A stretch of 11,538 bases of DNA from Clostridia bacterium (lineage in GTDB: Bacteria > Bacillota > Clostridia > Oscillospirales > CAG-272), in assembly GCA_017556845.1 (NCBI GenBank), contig JAFYMA010000223.1:1-11538 (forward strand), in the 5' to 3' direction. Every line of letters begins with the position of its first letter. The first letter of the stretch is position 1. The notes beneath the pieces are model-generated. The model was not told where the DNA came from. It saw only the letters and a list, made by a program, of their open reading frames with translations, and searched no databases. A program made the translations under genes and the position numbers. This document shows positions 5,449 through 11,538 of this stretch, piece by piece.

Positions 5449-6822
5449 ATGGAAATGTTTGATCTTATCATCGTAGGCGGCGGCCCTGCCGGCTACAATG
5501 CCGCATTGAAGGCAGGTCACGCAGGTCTTAAGACCGTTCTTATCGAAAAGCGTGCTCTCGGCGGCGTTTGCCTTAACGAAGGCTGCGTTCCTTCAAAGGC
5601 TCTTCTGTACTCCGCTAAGGTGTACGACTACACAAAGCACGCAGACGCTTACGGCGTTACAGTAACAGGCTCGTCCATTGACCAGAAGAAAGTTATCGCA
5701 CGCAAGAACAAGGTCGTAAAGACTCTCGTTGGCGGTATCGGTATGCAGGAAAAGGGCGCAGGCGTTACGGTAGTATACGCTGAGGCTATGATACAGGGTA
5801 AGGATTCCGAGGGCTTCAAGGTTGCCGCAGGCGACAAGATATACTGCGGTAAGCAGATGCTTCTCGCAACAGGCTCTATGCCCGTTATCCCCCCGATCCC
5901 CGGCTTGAGAGAAGGCGTTGAAAGCGGCTTCGTTATGACTAACCGTGAGGTTCTTGACCTTGAAGAGATACCCGCACAGCTCGTTGTTATCGGCGGCGGC
6001 GTTATCGGTCTTGAAATGGCTTCCTACTACAATTCCGTAGGCTCAAACGTAACGGTTATCGAAATGCTCGATCATATCGGCGGTCCTACCGATGCTGATA
6101 TTGCAAAGATACTTCTCAACAACTACAAGAAGAAGGGCATCAACTTCTGTCTGAAGTGCAAGGTTACGGCAGTAACCGCTGACGGCGTAAGCTACGAGGA
6201 CGAAAACGGCAAGCCCGTTACTGTTAAGGCTGACAAGGTGCTTTGCTCCATCGGCCGCCGTGCAGTAACGACAGGCTACGGCCTTGAAAACCTCAACGTA
6301 TACATGGAGCGCGGTGCAGTAAAGACTGACGAATACATGAAGACGAGCATTGCAGGTCTTTATGCCGCAGGCGATATAAACGGCGTTTCTATGCTTGCTC
6401 ATACTGCTTACCGCGAGGGTGAGGTTGCTATCAACAACATTCTCGGCAAGAAGGACAGAATGAGATACAACGCTATTCCTTCCGTTATCTACACAAACCC
6501 CGAGGTTGGTGCAATAGGCGAAACAGAGGCTTCTGCAAAGGCTAAGGGCTACGACGTAGAGGTAGTTAAGCTCACGATGAACTTCAGCGGCAGATACGTT
6601 GCTGAAAACGAAGGCGGCGACGGTATCGTAAAGGTTATCGTTGATAAGAAATACAACCGCATTCTCGGCGTTCACATGATAGCTAACTATGCGTCTGAAA
6701 TAATCTACGGCGCCGCTATGATGGTTGAAACGGAAATGACGGTTGACAACCTCAAGGAGATCGTATTCCCTCATCCCACGGTATGTGAGGTAATAAGAGA
6801 GGCTCTGTTCGAGGTAAAATAA
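5449..6822 (+). CDS. lpdA: Dihydrolipoamide dehydrogenase (E3)
   Basis: A flavoprotein disulfide reductase that reoxidises the E2 dihydrolipoyl arm and passes electrons through FAD to NAD+. I choose ATG 5449 (457 residues) because GAGGTG (5437-5442) gives a 6-nt spacing; an in-frame GTG at 5440 would overlap that site. Visible parts: FAD loop GGGPAGYNAA (10-19); redox disulfide Cys41-Cys46 in GGVCLNEGCVPSK; NAD-binding VVIGGGVIGLE near residue 180; the second FAD motif TSIAGLYAAGDINGV; and the C-terminal His442/Glu447 pair in HPTVCEVIREAL. There is no fused N-terminal lipoyl domain, unlike some Gram-positive E3 proteins. It lies 12 nt after E2 and 53 nt before E1 in one operon. Confidence 0.94.
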   Translation: MEMFDLIIVGGGPAGYNAALKAGHAGLKTVLIEKRALGGVCLNEGCVPSKALLYSAKVYDYTKHADAYGVTVTGSSIDQKKVIARKNKVVKTLVGGIGMQEKGAGVTVVYAEAMIQGKDSEGFKVAAGDKIYCGKQMLLATGSMPVIPPIPGLREGVESGFVMTNREVLDLEEIPAQLVVIGGGVIGLEMASYYNSVGSNVTVIEMLDHIGGPTDADIAKILLNNYKKKGINFCLKCKVTAVTADGVSYEDENGKPVTVKADKVLCSIGRRAVTTGYGLENLNVYMERGAVKTDEYMKTSIAGLYAAGDINGVSMLAHTAYREGEVAINNILGKKDRMRYNAIPSVIYTNPEVGAIGETEASAKAKGYDVEVVKLTMNFSGRYVAENEGGDGIVKVIVDKKYNRILGVHMIANYASEIIYGAAMMVETEMTVDNLKEIVFPHPTVCEVIREALFEVK

Positions 6823-6875
6823 TTCCGCTTACAAAATAAAGTAAAATAAATTAATTTAAAATAGGAGATAAAACT

Positions 6876-9344
6876 ATGCCTAAGTCAATGTTTGTAGACC
6901 CTAAAGAGAGCTTTAAAAAGCGCACAGTCACATTTGATGACATTCCCGTATGCGAATACGACAAGACGGTTGCCGATGAAAAGGACAACTACTCCAAGGA
7001 AGACTTTATCGGTATGTATGCTGATATGGTTGCTATCAGAGAATTTGAAGAAATGCTTATGGATATCAAGAAAAAGGGTATCTATAACGGCAAGGAATTC
7101 ACATATCCCGGCCCTTCACACTTGGGTCTGGGTGAAGAAGCAACTGCTGTAGGTCAGGCTTACAACCTCGGTGTTAACGACTTCATATTCGGTACACACC
7201 GTTCTCACCACGAGGTTATCGCTAAGGCGATGTCCGCTATCAAGAAGCTTTCCGATGAAGAGCTTACAAAGATAATGGAAACATACAACGGCGGCGCTCA
7301 GTACGAAGTTGTTAAGAAGTATTCAACAGCTACCAACGTAAAGGATCTTGCAAAGGATTACTTTATGTACGGTCTTATGTGCGAGCTTTTCGCTAAGGAC
7401 ATGGGCTTCTCCCGCGGTCTCGGCGGCTCAATGCACGCATTCTTCCTGCCCTTCGGTATATTCCCCAACAACGCTATCGTTGGCGGTGCAGGCCCTATCG
7501 CAACGGGTGTTGCTCTGTTCAAAAAGTGCAATAAGAAGGACGGTATCGTAGTTGCTAACGCAGGCGACGGCGCAGCAGGACGCGGTCCTGTATTCGAGGC
7601 TATGAACTTTGCCGCTATGGACCAGTTCAATGAGCTTGGGGAGGACGGCTACAAGGGCGGTCTGCCGATAATCTTCAACTTCAACAACAACCACTACGGT
7701 ATGGGCGGTCAGACAAGAGGCGAAACGATGGCTTACGGTGACCTCGTAAGACTCGGCTGCATCGCACAGAACCAGATGAACGCTGAAAGAGTAAACGGCT
7801 GGAATCCTCTTGCAGTTATCGACGCTTACAAGCGCAAGATGGCTCTTATCAAGGAAGGCAAGGGTCCTGTTCTTCTCGACCTCGTTACCTACCGTCTCGG
7901 CGGTCACTCCACATCCGACGTTATGTCATACAGAACTCCCGAAGAGGAAGCTGAATGGCAGAAGCTCGATCCCCTTACAATATTCCCGCAGCAGATCGTT
8001 GATGCAGGCGTAGCAACGGCTGAAGAGCTTGAGGCTGTAAAGGCTGCTGTCGTTGACAGAAACCACAGAATGTTCATGCTCGCATCCGATCTTGAAATAG
8101 CTCCTTACACAGACTACGAAAAGAACCCCGAATTCCTTGAAAACCTTATGTTCTCCAACGAAAAGGTTGCAAAGATGGAGGATCGCCCCGTAGAAGTTTC
8201 TCAGCCTATGGAAGAGAACGAGAACGTAAAGAAGCTCGCTACAAAGATCCGTTACGCTTACGATGCAAAGGGCAAGGAAGTTTCCAAGATGAAGATGTAC
8301 AACATCCGTGACGGTATCTTCGAAGCTATCATCGCTAAGTTCTATGAGGATCCCACGCTCATCGCATACGGTGAAGACGTTCGTTTCTGGAACGGCGCAT
8401 TCGCAGTATACAGAGGTCTTACAGAGGCTCTTCCTTACCACAGACTGTTCAACTCGCCTATTTCTGAGTCCGCTATCTGCGGTACGGCTTGCGGCTACGG
8501 TATGGCAGGCGGTAGAGTTATCGTTGAGCTTATGTACTGTGACTTTATCGGTTGCGCAGGCGACGAAATATTCAACCAGATGGCTAAGTGGCAGTCAATG
8601 TCCGCAGGCGGCTTGAAGATGCCCGTTGTTCTCCGTGTTTCCGTTGGTTCTAAGTACGGTGCACAGCACAGCCAGGACTGGACAGCTCTTTGCGCTCACA
8701 TCCCCGGCTTGAAGGTAGTATTCCCTGTAACTCCTTACGATGCTAAGGGTCTTATGACAACTGCCCTCAACGGCACAGACCCCGTTGTATTCTTCGAGAG
8801 CCAGAGAATTTACGATATGGGTGAAAGATTTGTTAAGGAAGGCGTTCCCACAGGCACATACGAGGTTCCCTTCGGTGAGCCCGCTGTAAGACGTGAAGGT
8901 AAAGACCTTACTATCCTTACTATCGGTGCAACACTTTACAGAGTTCTCGATGCAGCTAAGATCCTCGAAGAAAAATACGGTATCACAGCTGAGGTTATCG
9001 ACGCTCGTTCCGTTGTTCCCTTCAACTACGAGCCCGTTGTTGAATCCGTTAAGAAGACAGGTAAGATCCTGCTTGCTTCCGATGCTTGCACAAGAGGTAA
9101 CATCCTTAACGATATGGCTCAGAACATCACACAGCTCGCATTCGATTACCTCGATGCTCCCCCTGTTGTTGTTGGTGCTAAGAACTGGATCACACCCGCA
9201 TTCGAGTATGATAAGGAATTCTTCCCGCAGCCTTCTTGGTTCATCGATGCTATCAACGAAAAGCTTCTTCCCATTCCCGGCTACGTTGCAGGCGAAAACT
9301 TCACAAGCGAAGAGCTTATCAGAAAGAGCAAGAAGGGTGTTTAA
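6876..9344 (+). CDS. Fused E1 alpha-beta of pyruvate/2-oxoacid dehydrogenase
   Basis: An 822-residue thiamine-diphosphate-dependent decarboxylase carrying both E1 subunits in one chain. Alpha part (about 45-440): THRSHH (107-112), GLGGSMHAF (181-189), and the TPP/Mg motif from Gly230-Asp231-Gly232 to NNN (270-272). Beta part (about 472-822): YGEDV (498-502), ISESA with Glu531 (the residue that activates the TPP aminopyrimidine ring in E1 beta), and GAQHSQD with His598. Two alpha stretches are longer than usual: about 35-40 extra residues between HRSHH and GGSMH, and about 10 extra in the TPP motif. E1 subunits are normally separate (about 330-370 residues each) or fused at roughly 650-700. 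ATG 6876 follows AGGAGA (6863-6868). It follows E2 and E3, the reverse of the common E1-E2-E3 order. Pyruvate is the likely substrate; acetoin or branched oxoacids remain possible. Confidence 0.92.
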   Translation: MPKSMFVDPKESFKKRTVTFDDIPVCEYDKTVADEKDNYSKEDFIGMYADMVAIREFEEMLMDIKKKGIYNGKEFTYPGPSHLGLGEEATAVGQAYNLGVNDFIFGTHRSHHEVIAKAMSAIKKLSDEELTKIMETYNGGAQYEVVKKYSTATNVKDLAKDYFMYGLMCELFAKDMGFSRGLGGSMHAFFLPFGIFPNNAIVGGAGPIATGVALFKKCNKKDGIVVANAGDGAAGRGPVFEAMNFAAMDQFNELGEDGYKGGLPIIFNFNNNHYGMGGQTRGETMAYGDLVRLGCIAQNQMNAERVNGWNPLAVIDAYKRKMALIKEGKGPVLLDLVTYRLGGHSTSDVMSYRTPEEEAEWQKLDPLTIFPQQIVDAGVATAEELEAVKAAVVDRNHRMFMLASDLEIAPYTDYEKNPEFLENLMFSNEKVAKMEDRPVEVSQPMEENENVKKLATKIRYAYDAKGKEVSKMKMYNIRDGIFEAIIAKFYEDPTLIAYGEDVRFWNGAFAVYRGLTEALPYHRLFNSPISESAICGTACGYGMAGGRVIVELMYCDFIGCAGDEIFNQMAKWQSMSAGGLKMPVVLRVSVGSKYGAQHSQDWTALCAHIPGLKVVFPVTPYDAKGLMTTALNGTDPVVFFESQRIYDMGERFVKEGVPTGTYEVPFGEPAVRREGKDLTILTIGATLYRVLDAAKILEEKYGITAEVIDARSVVPFNYEPVVESVKKTGKILLASDACTRGNILNDMAQNITQLAFDYLDAPPVVVGAKNWITPAFEYDKEFFPQPSWFIDAINEKLLPIPGYVAGENFTSEELIRKSKKGV

Positions 9345-9373
9345 TATAACCCTTTCAAAAACAGCGTAAATAA

Positions 9374-9392
9374 GGGGGCGGATCCCGCCCCC
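9374..9392. repeat. GC-rich hairpin between E1 and transaldolase genes
   Basis: GGGGGCGG (9374-9381) pairs perfectly with CCGCCCCC (9385-9392) around a 3-nt loop. No T-tract follows on either strand, so it is not a standard intrinsic terminator. It may stabilise the 3' end of a processed upstream mRNA or reduce read-through into the transaldolase gene. Confidence 0.55.
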
Positions 9393-9419
9393 AAATAATA
9401 TAAATTAAGGAGAAAAACA

Positions 9420-10070
9420 ATGAAAATCTTTATTGATACAGCCAATATCAACGAGATCAAGACAGCTTACGATCTCGGTATCGTTGAAGGCGTAACAACT
9501 AACCCTTCCATCATCGCAAAGGAAGGCAAGAAGTTTGAGGATGCTATAAAGGAAATCGACAATATCGTTTCCGCTGACACACTTATCTTCGGTGAGGTTA
9601 TTTCCCTCGACGCTGACGGTATGTGCAAGGAAGCTGCAGAAATCAAGAAGATCAGAGAAAATATGATCATCAAGATCCCTATGTGCGCAGAAGGCCTTAA
9701 GGCTGTTTCCCGTCTTTCCAAGGAAGGCTACAGAACGTGCGTAACTCTCTGCTTCTCCGCAGGTCAGGCGCTTCTCGCTTCCAACGCAGGCGCAACATAC
9801 GTTGCTCCCTTCCTCGGCAGAGTTGACGATATAGGCTGGAACGGTCTTGACCTCGTTACAGAGATCGCTGACATGTTCGCTATCCAGAACAGCACAACAC
9901 AGATCGTTGCTGCATCAACCCGTCACCCCGTACACGTTATCGAGCTTGCTAAGGCAGGTGCAGACGTTGCAACAGTTCCTTTCAAGGTTATCATGCAGAT
10001 GGTTGACCACCCCCTCACAAAGAGCGGCCTTGAAAAGTTCATGAAGGACTGGGCTACAATTCCCCAGTAA
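9420..10070 (+). CDS. tal: Transaldolase, small (MipB/TalC) type
   Basis: A 216-residue TIM-barrel aldolase that moves a dihydroxyacetone unit between sugar phosphates in the non-oxidative pentose phosphate pathway. Numbering matches E. coli fructose-6-phosphate aldolase without gaps at the active site: Asp6, Schiff-base Lys85 (IIKIPMCAEG), Thr109, Arg134. At the two positions that distinguish the activities, this protein has Glu59 (Gln in FSA) and Phe131 (Tyr in FSA), so true transaldolase activity is predicted. ATG 9420 follows AAGGAG (9407-9412), 7 nt away. Codon use matches the dehydrogenase genes and there is no convincing promoter in the 75-nt gap, so it is probably the last gene of that operon. 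It ends before a strong terminator. Confidence 0.92.
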   Translation: MKIFIDTANINEIKTAYDLGIVEGVTTNPSIIAKEGKKFEDAIKEIDNIVSADTLIFGEVISLDADGMCKEAAEIKKIRENMIIKIPMCAEGLKAVSRLSKEGYRTCVTLCFSAGQALLASNAGATYVAPFLGRVDDIGWNGLDLVTEIADMFAIQNSTTQIVAASTRHPVHVIELAKAGADVATVPFKVIMQMVDHPLTKSGLEKFMKDWATIPQ

Positions 10071-10088
10071 TCAATAATTGAATATTGC

Positions 10089-10130
10089 AAAGATCGGCAG
10101 AGTATTTCTGCCGATCTTTTGTTTTTTTTT
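10089..10130 (+). terminator. Strong intrinsic terminator of the dehydrogenase-transaldolase operon
   Basis: A perfect 13-bp stem, AAAGATCGGCAGA (10089-10101) with TCTGCCGATCTTT (10107-10119), has a 5-nt loop. It is followed by a T-run of TTTTG plus nine T residues ending at 10130. It begins 18 nt after the transaldolase stop. Confidence 0.93.
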
Positions 10131-10184
10131 GCACAGATCCGCTTTGAATAGGGCTAAATAGATATTTTGTCATAAAATAACAAA

Positions 10185-10218
10185 ATCTCTTGACAAAAGA
10201 GATAATATATGATACAAT
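10185..10218 (+). promoter_or_regulatory. Strong promoter with overlapping operator-like inverted repeat
   Basis: TTGACA (10190-10195), 17 bp, TACAAT (10213-10218). A perfect inverted repeat ATCTCTT-GACAA-AAGAGAT (10185-10203) is centred on the -35 box. A protein bound there would block polymerase, so this promoter is probably repressed. Transcription should begin near 10225 and yield a roughly 200-nt leader. Confidence 0.7.
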
Positions 10219-10427
10219 GAAGTTGGATAAAAATGTTAGTAAAAGATAAAAAAAGATTTTTTAAAGAAATGAGGATATGTGCCTTATATCAAGTGATGAA
10301 TGAGTGCACGGGGAGCTTGTAAGATCAGGGACTATGAAGAAAAACGCCTGCCCTCCGACACCCACGGGCAGAGAGTCGTAACACCGCAAACGGTGTTAAT
10401 GATAAAACGTTTAAAGGAGAAGGACTT
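10219..10427 (+). other. Structured 5' leader of the secreted-protein gene
   Basis: This untranslated leader holds an A/T hairpin (10247-10263), a stem of CTGCCC (10348-10353) with GGGCAG (10366-10371), and a perfect hairpin TAACACCG (10379-10386)-CAAA-CGGTGTTA (10391-10398). The ribosome site AAAGGAGAAGG lies just before the start codon. Two tiny reading frames occur, 17 codons from 10269 and 15 codons from 10334; the latter stops with the TAA that opens the hairpin. Neither has a convincing ribosome site. No known riboswitch class is recognised. Related blocks (GATCAGG, the AACACCG hairpin, the ribosome site) recur before the second copy at 11402. Confidence 0.5.
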
Positions 10428-11234
10428 ATGAAAAAAATTGTATCATTATTAATGTGCTGTGTTTTTGCAATATCTGCTTTCGCCGTATTTCCGCAGGCAG
10501 ACGAGGCGATAACGAAATCGGAAGCTGTTGAGCTGATAGTCAAAATGGAAAGATTTCATAAGATGTTGGTTTACTTAATATCTGACGAAAGTGAGGGTAT
10601 GGTAATTCAGCAACTCGAACGCACAAAGGTGGAAGACGAAGAGCTTTACAACCGTTTGGTAGAAGCGAGCGTACACGGTGATAGATTTGCCGGTCATCCC
10701 TGGCTCGATTTTTACCTGCTTGACGGTGAATACGGTAAGCTTTCCTTTTGGCATGAATATATGGGAGAGTTTTTGACGGAAGATTATATTCAAAAAAATA
10801 TAGAATTTAACTTCGCTATTATTCAGCTTGACGATAAGGTTTATTCTGTTGATGCAATTTTTTATTCAGTCGTACCGGGATTTCCGGTACTTATAGATGA
10901 AGGCCAACAAAAAGATATATTTGCTGAAACTGAAGATCATATAAAGATCGTTGATAATGACACCGTTTTACTTGAAGCGCGTTACAGCATTAATAGCGGA
11001 ATCGAAGACAAAACTCAAAGCATAGGCTGGCTTGAGGTCGATTTTGAATATACAGAAAACGGCTGGAGAATATCGGGCGGAAAAGCAACGGAGGACTTTA
11101 CAAGTTTCTGTCAGTTGCGGGATAATACCGCTAACCCCGACACGAGTGATAACGGTGTTGTTATCGTTGTGTGTGCGACGGCAGCTCTTGTCAGTATTGC
11201 GTTGACAGCGAACAAAAGGCGTTTTGCAAGATAA
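10428..11234 (+). CDS. Secreted, probably surface-anchored protein of unknown function (copy 1)
   Basis: A 268-residue protein whose family I do not recognise. It has a signal peptide: MKK, a hydrophobic core (4-19), and cleavage likely after AFA (19) or PQA (24). The mature part (25-230) is acidic and rich in aromatic residues, with no recognised catalytic motif; from about 100 onward alternating strands suggest a beta-rich fold. The C-terminus is NPDTSD (236-241), a hydrophobic segment (243-260) and the basic tail KRRFAR. That order resembles an NPxTG-type sortase signal, although Ser replaces Gly. Otherwise the tail is a simple membrane anchor. ATG 10428 follows AAAGGAGAAGG. A nearly identical gene start follows at 11402, so it belongs to a tandem family. 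Its own promoter and leader, and codon use unlike the dehydrogenase genes, mark it as a separate unit. Confidence 0.8.
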   Translation: MKKIVSLLMCCVFAISAFAVFPQADEAITKSEAVELIVKMERFHKMLVYLISDESEGMVIQQLERTKVEDEELYNRLVEASVHGDRFAGHPWLDFYLLDGEYGKLSFWHEYMGEFLTEDYIQKNIEFNFAIIQLDDKVYSVDAIFYSVVPGFPVLIDEGQQKDIFAETEDHIKIVDNDTVLLEARYSINSGIEDKTQSIGWLEVDFEYTENGWRISGGKATEDFTSFCQLRDNTANPDTSDNGVVIVVCATAALVSIALTANKRRFAR

Positions 11235-11401
11235 ATAAACGCTGTACGGCGTGATGTTGCACTTTACAAGTTATGCTGGGGGGGCAGGGACGGGCAGATG
11301 TTCTCATCATCACAGCGATGCTTGCCTTTGACAAGTGAAAAGGATCAGGATGTAACACCGCAAGCGGTGTTGATAATAAAGCATTTAAAGGAGAAGGACT
11401 T
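11235..11401 (+). other. Intergenic leader before the second secreted-protein gene
   Basis: After the first gene there is a small hairpin (ACGCT-GTAC-GGCGT, 11239-11252), a run of seven G residues near 11280, and then leader blocks shared with copy 1: TGCCTT...CAAGTGA (11324-11338), GATCAGG (11343-11349), the AACACCG/CGGTGTT hairpin (11354-11371) and AAAGGAGAAGG. TTGACA occurs at 11328-11333 without a good -10 box at 17 bp. No terminator T-tract is present, so read-through from copy 1 is possible. Confidence 0.45.
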
Positions 11402-11538
11402 ATGAAAAAATTTGTATCATTATTGATGTGCTGTGTTTTTGCAATATCTGCTTTCGCCGTATTTCCGCAGGCAGACGAGGCGATAACGAAATCGGAAGCT
11501 GCTGAGCTGATAGTCAAAATGGAAAGATTTCATCGGAG
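11402..11538 (+). CDS. Secreted protein paralogue, N-terminus only (copy 2, partial)
   Basis: The gene runs off the window after 45 codons. Its product differs from copy 1 at only three of these 45 residues (Ile4Phe, Val34Ala, Lys45Arg). Near-identity also holds at synonymous positions: about five base differences over 135 bp, in addition to an identical ribosome site. It has the same signal peptide and start of the mature protein. The function is unknown. Together with copy 1 it shows recent tandem duplication or gene conversion, and further copies may lie beyond the window. Confidence 0.85.
   Translation, partial: MKKFVSLLMCCVFAISAFAVFPQADEAITKSEAAELIVKMERFHR

Noticed and set aside
4756..5520. 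Long leftward reading frame of 254 codons opposite E2/E3
   Set aside because: It is antisense to the highly conserved catalytic domain of E2, has no ribosome site, and reads as low-complexity Cys/Leu/Val-rich sequence. It is a shadow of the biased codon use in the real gene.
6043..6774. Leftward reading frame of 243 codons opposite E3
   Set aside because: Antisense to the conserved NAD-binding and dimer domains of E3; no start signal and no recognisable domain.
7428..8441. Two leftward reading frames (159 and 171 codons) opposite E1
   Set aside because: Both are antisense to conserved E1 sequence, lack ribosome sites and resemble the other codon-bias shadows.
10219..10427. Known riboswitch or T-box in the secreted-protein leader
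   Set aside because: No conserved core of lysine, SAM, c-di-GMP, ZMP, preQ1 or T-box classes can be seen; only simple hairpins are supported.
1..11538. CRISPR array, tRNA or rRNA genes
   Set aside because: No regularly spaced repeats and no tRNA cloverleaf or rRNA-like sequence were seen on either strand.

Overview
The window looks like chromosomal DNA from an anaerobic Firmicute, most likely a Clostridia/Oscillospiraceae-type gut bacterium. The basis is the protein families, strong AGGAGG-type ribosome sites, TTGACA/TATAAT-type promoters, intermediate GC with AT-rich intergenic DNA, and a secreted protein ending in an NPxT(S/G)D-like segment, a membrane helix and a basic tail. The species cannot be named from the sequence alone.

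Layout. Positions 1-1857 hold a leftward gene string: dapA (lysine/diaminopimelate synthesis), a Cof-type HAD phosphatase, and the first 29 codons of a TrkA-like potassium-uptake regulator. A divergent promoter region (1858-2014) separates it from rightward queA (tRNA queuosine synthesis, 2015-3085). Directly behind queA sits an AT-richer DinJ/YafQ-type toxin-antitoxin pair (3196-3742). It is bracketed by a 14-bp direct repeat, GATGCGATGTTTAT, that is the 3' coding end of queA. The distal copy reads in frame as the usual QueA ending DAMFIL-stop and is followed by a terminator. The pair therefore appears to have landed inside the last codons of queA.

Positions 4006-10130 form one probable operon with a strong promoter. 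It encodes a 2-oxoacid (probably pyruvate) dehydrogenase complex in the order E2, E3, E1, followed by a small transaldolase and a strong intrinsic terminator. The E1 is an enlarged single-chain alpha-beta fusion of 822 residues. These genes share a strongly biased codon choice (many GCA, CTC, TTC, GTT, AAG), as expected for abundant proteins. The complex would convert pyruvate, CoA and NAD+ to acetyl-CoA, CO2 and NADH; the transaldolase would feed the non-oxidative pentose phosphate pathway.

From 10131 to the end lies a different, probably accessory region. A strong promoter overlaps a perfect inverted repeat and drives a roughly 200-nt structured leader and a secreted, probably surface-anchored protein of unknown function. 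A second, nearly identical gene start with a related leader hairpin begins at 11402 and runs off the window, so this is a tandem paralogous family. The most interesting items are the toxin-antitoxin insertion at the queA 3' end, the enlarged fused E1, and the duplicated secreted-protein family with its conserved leader.
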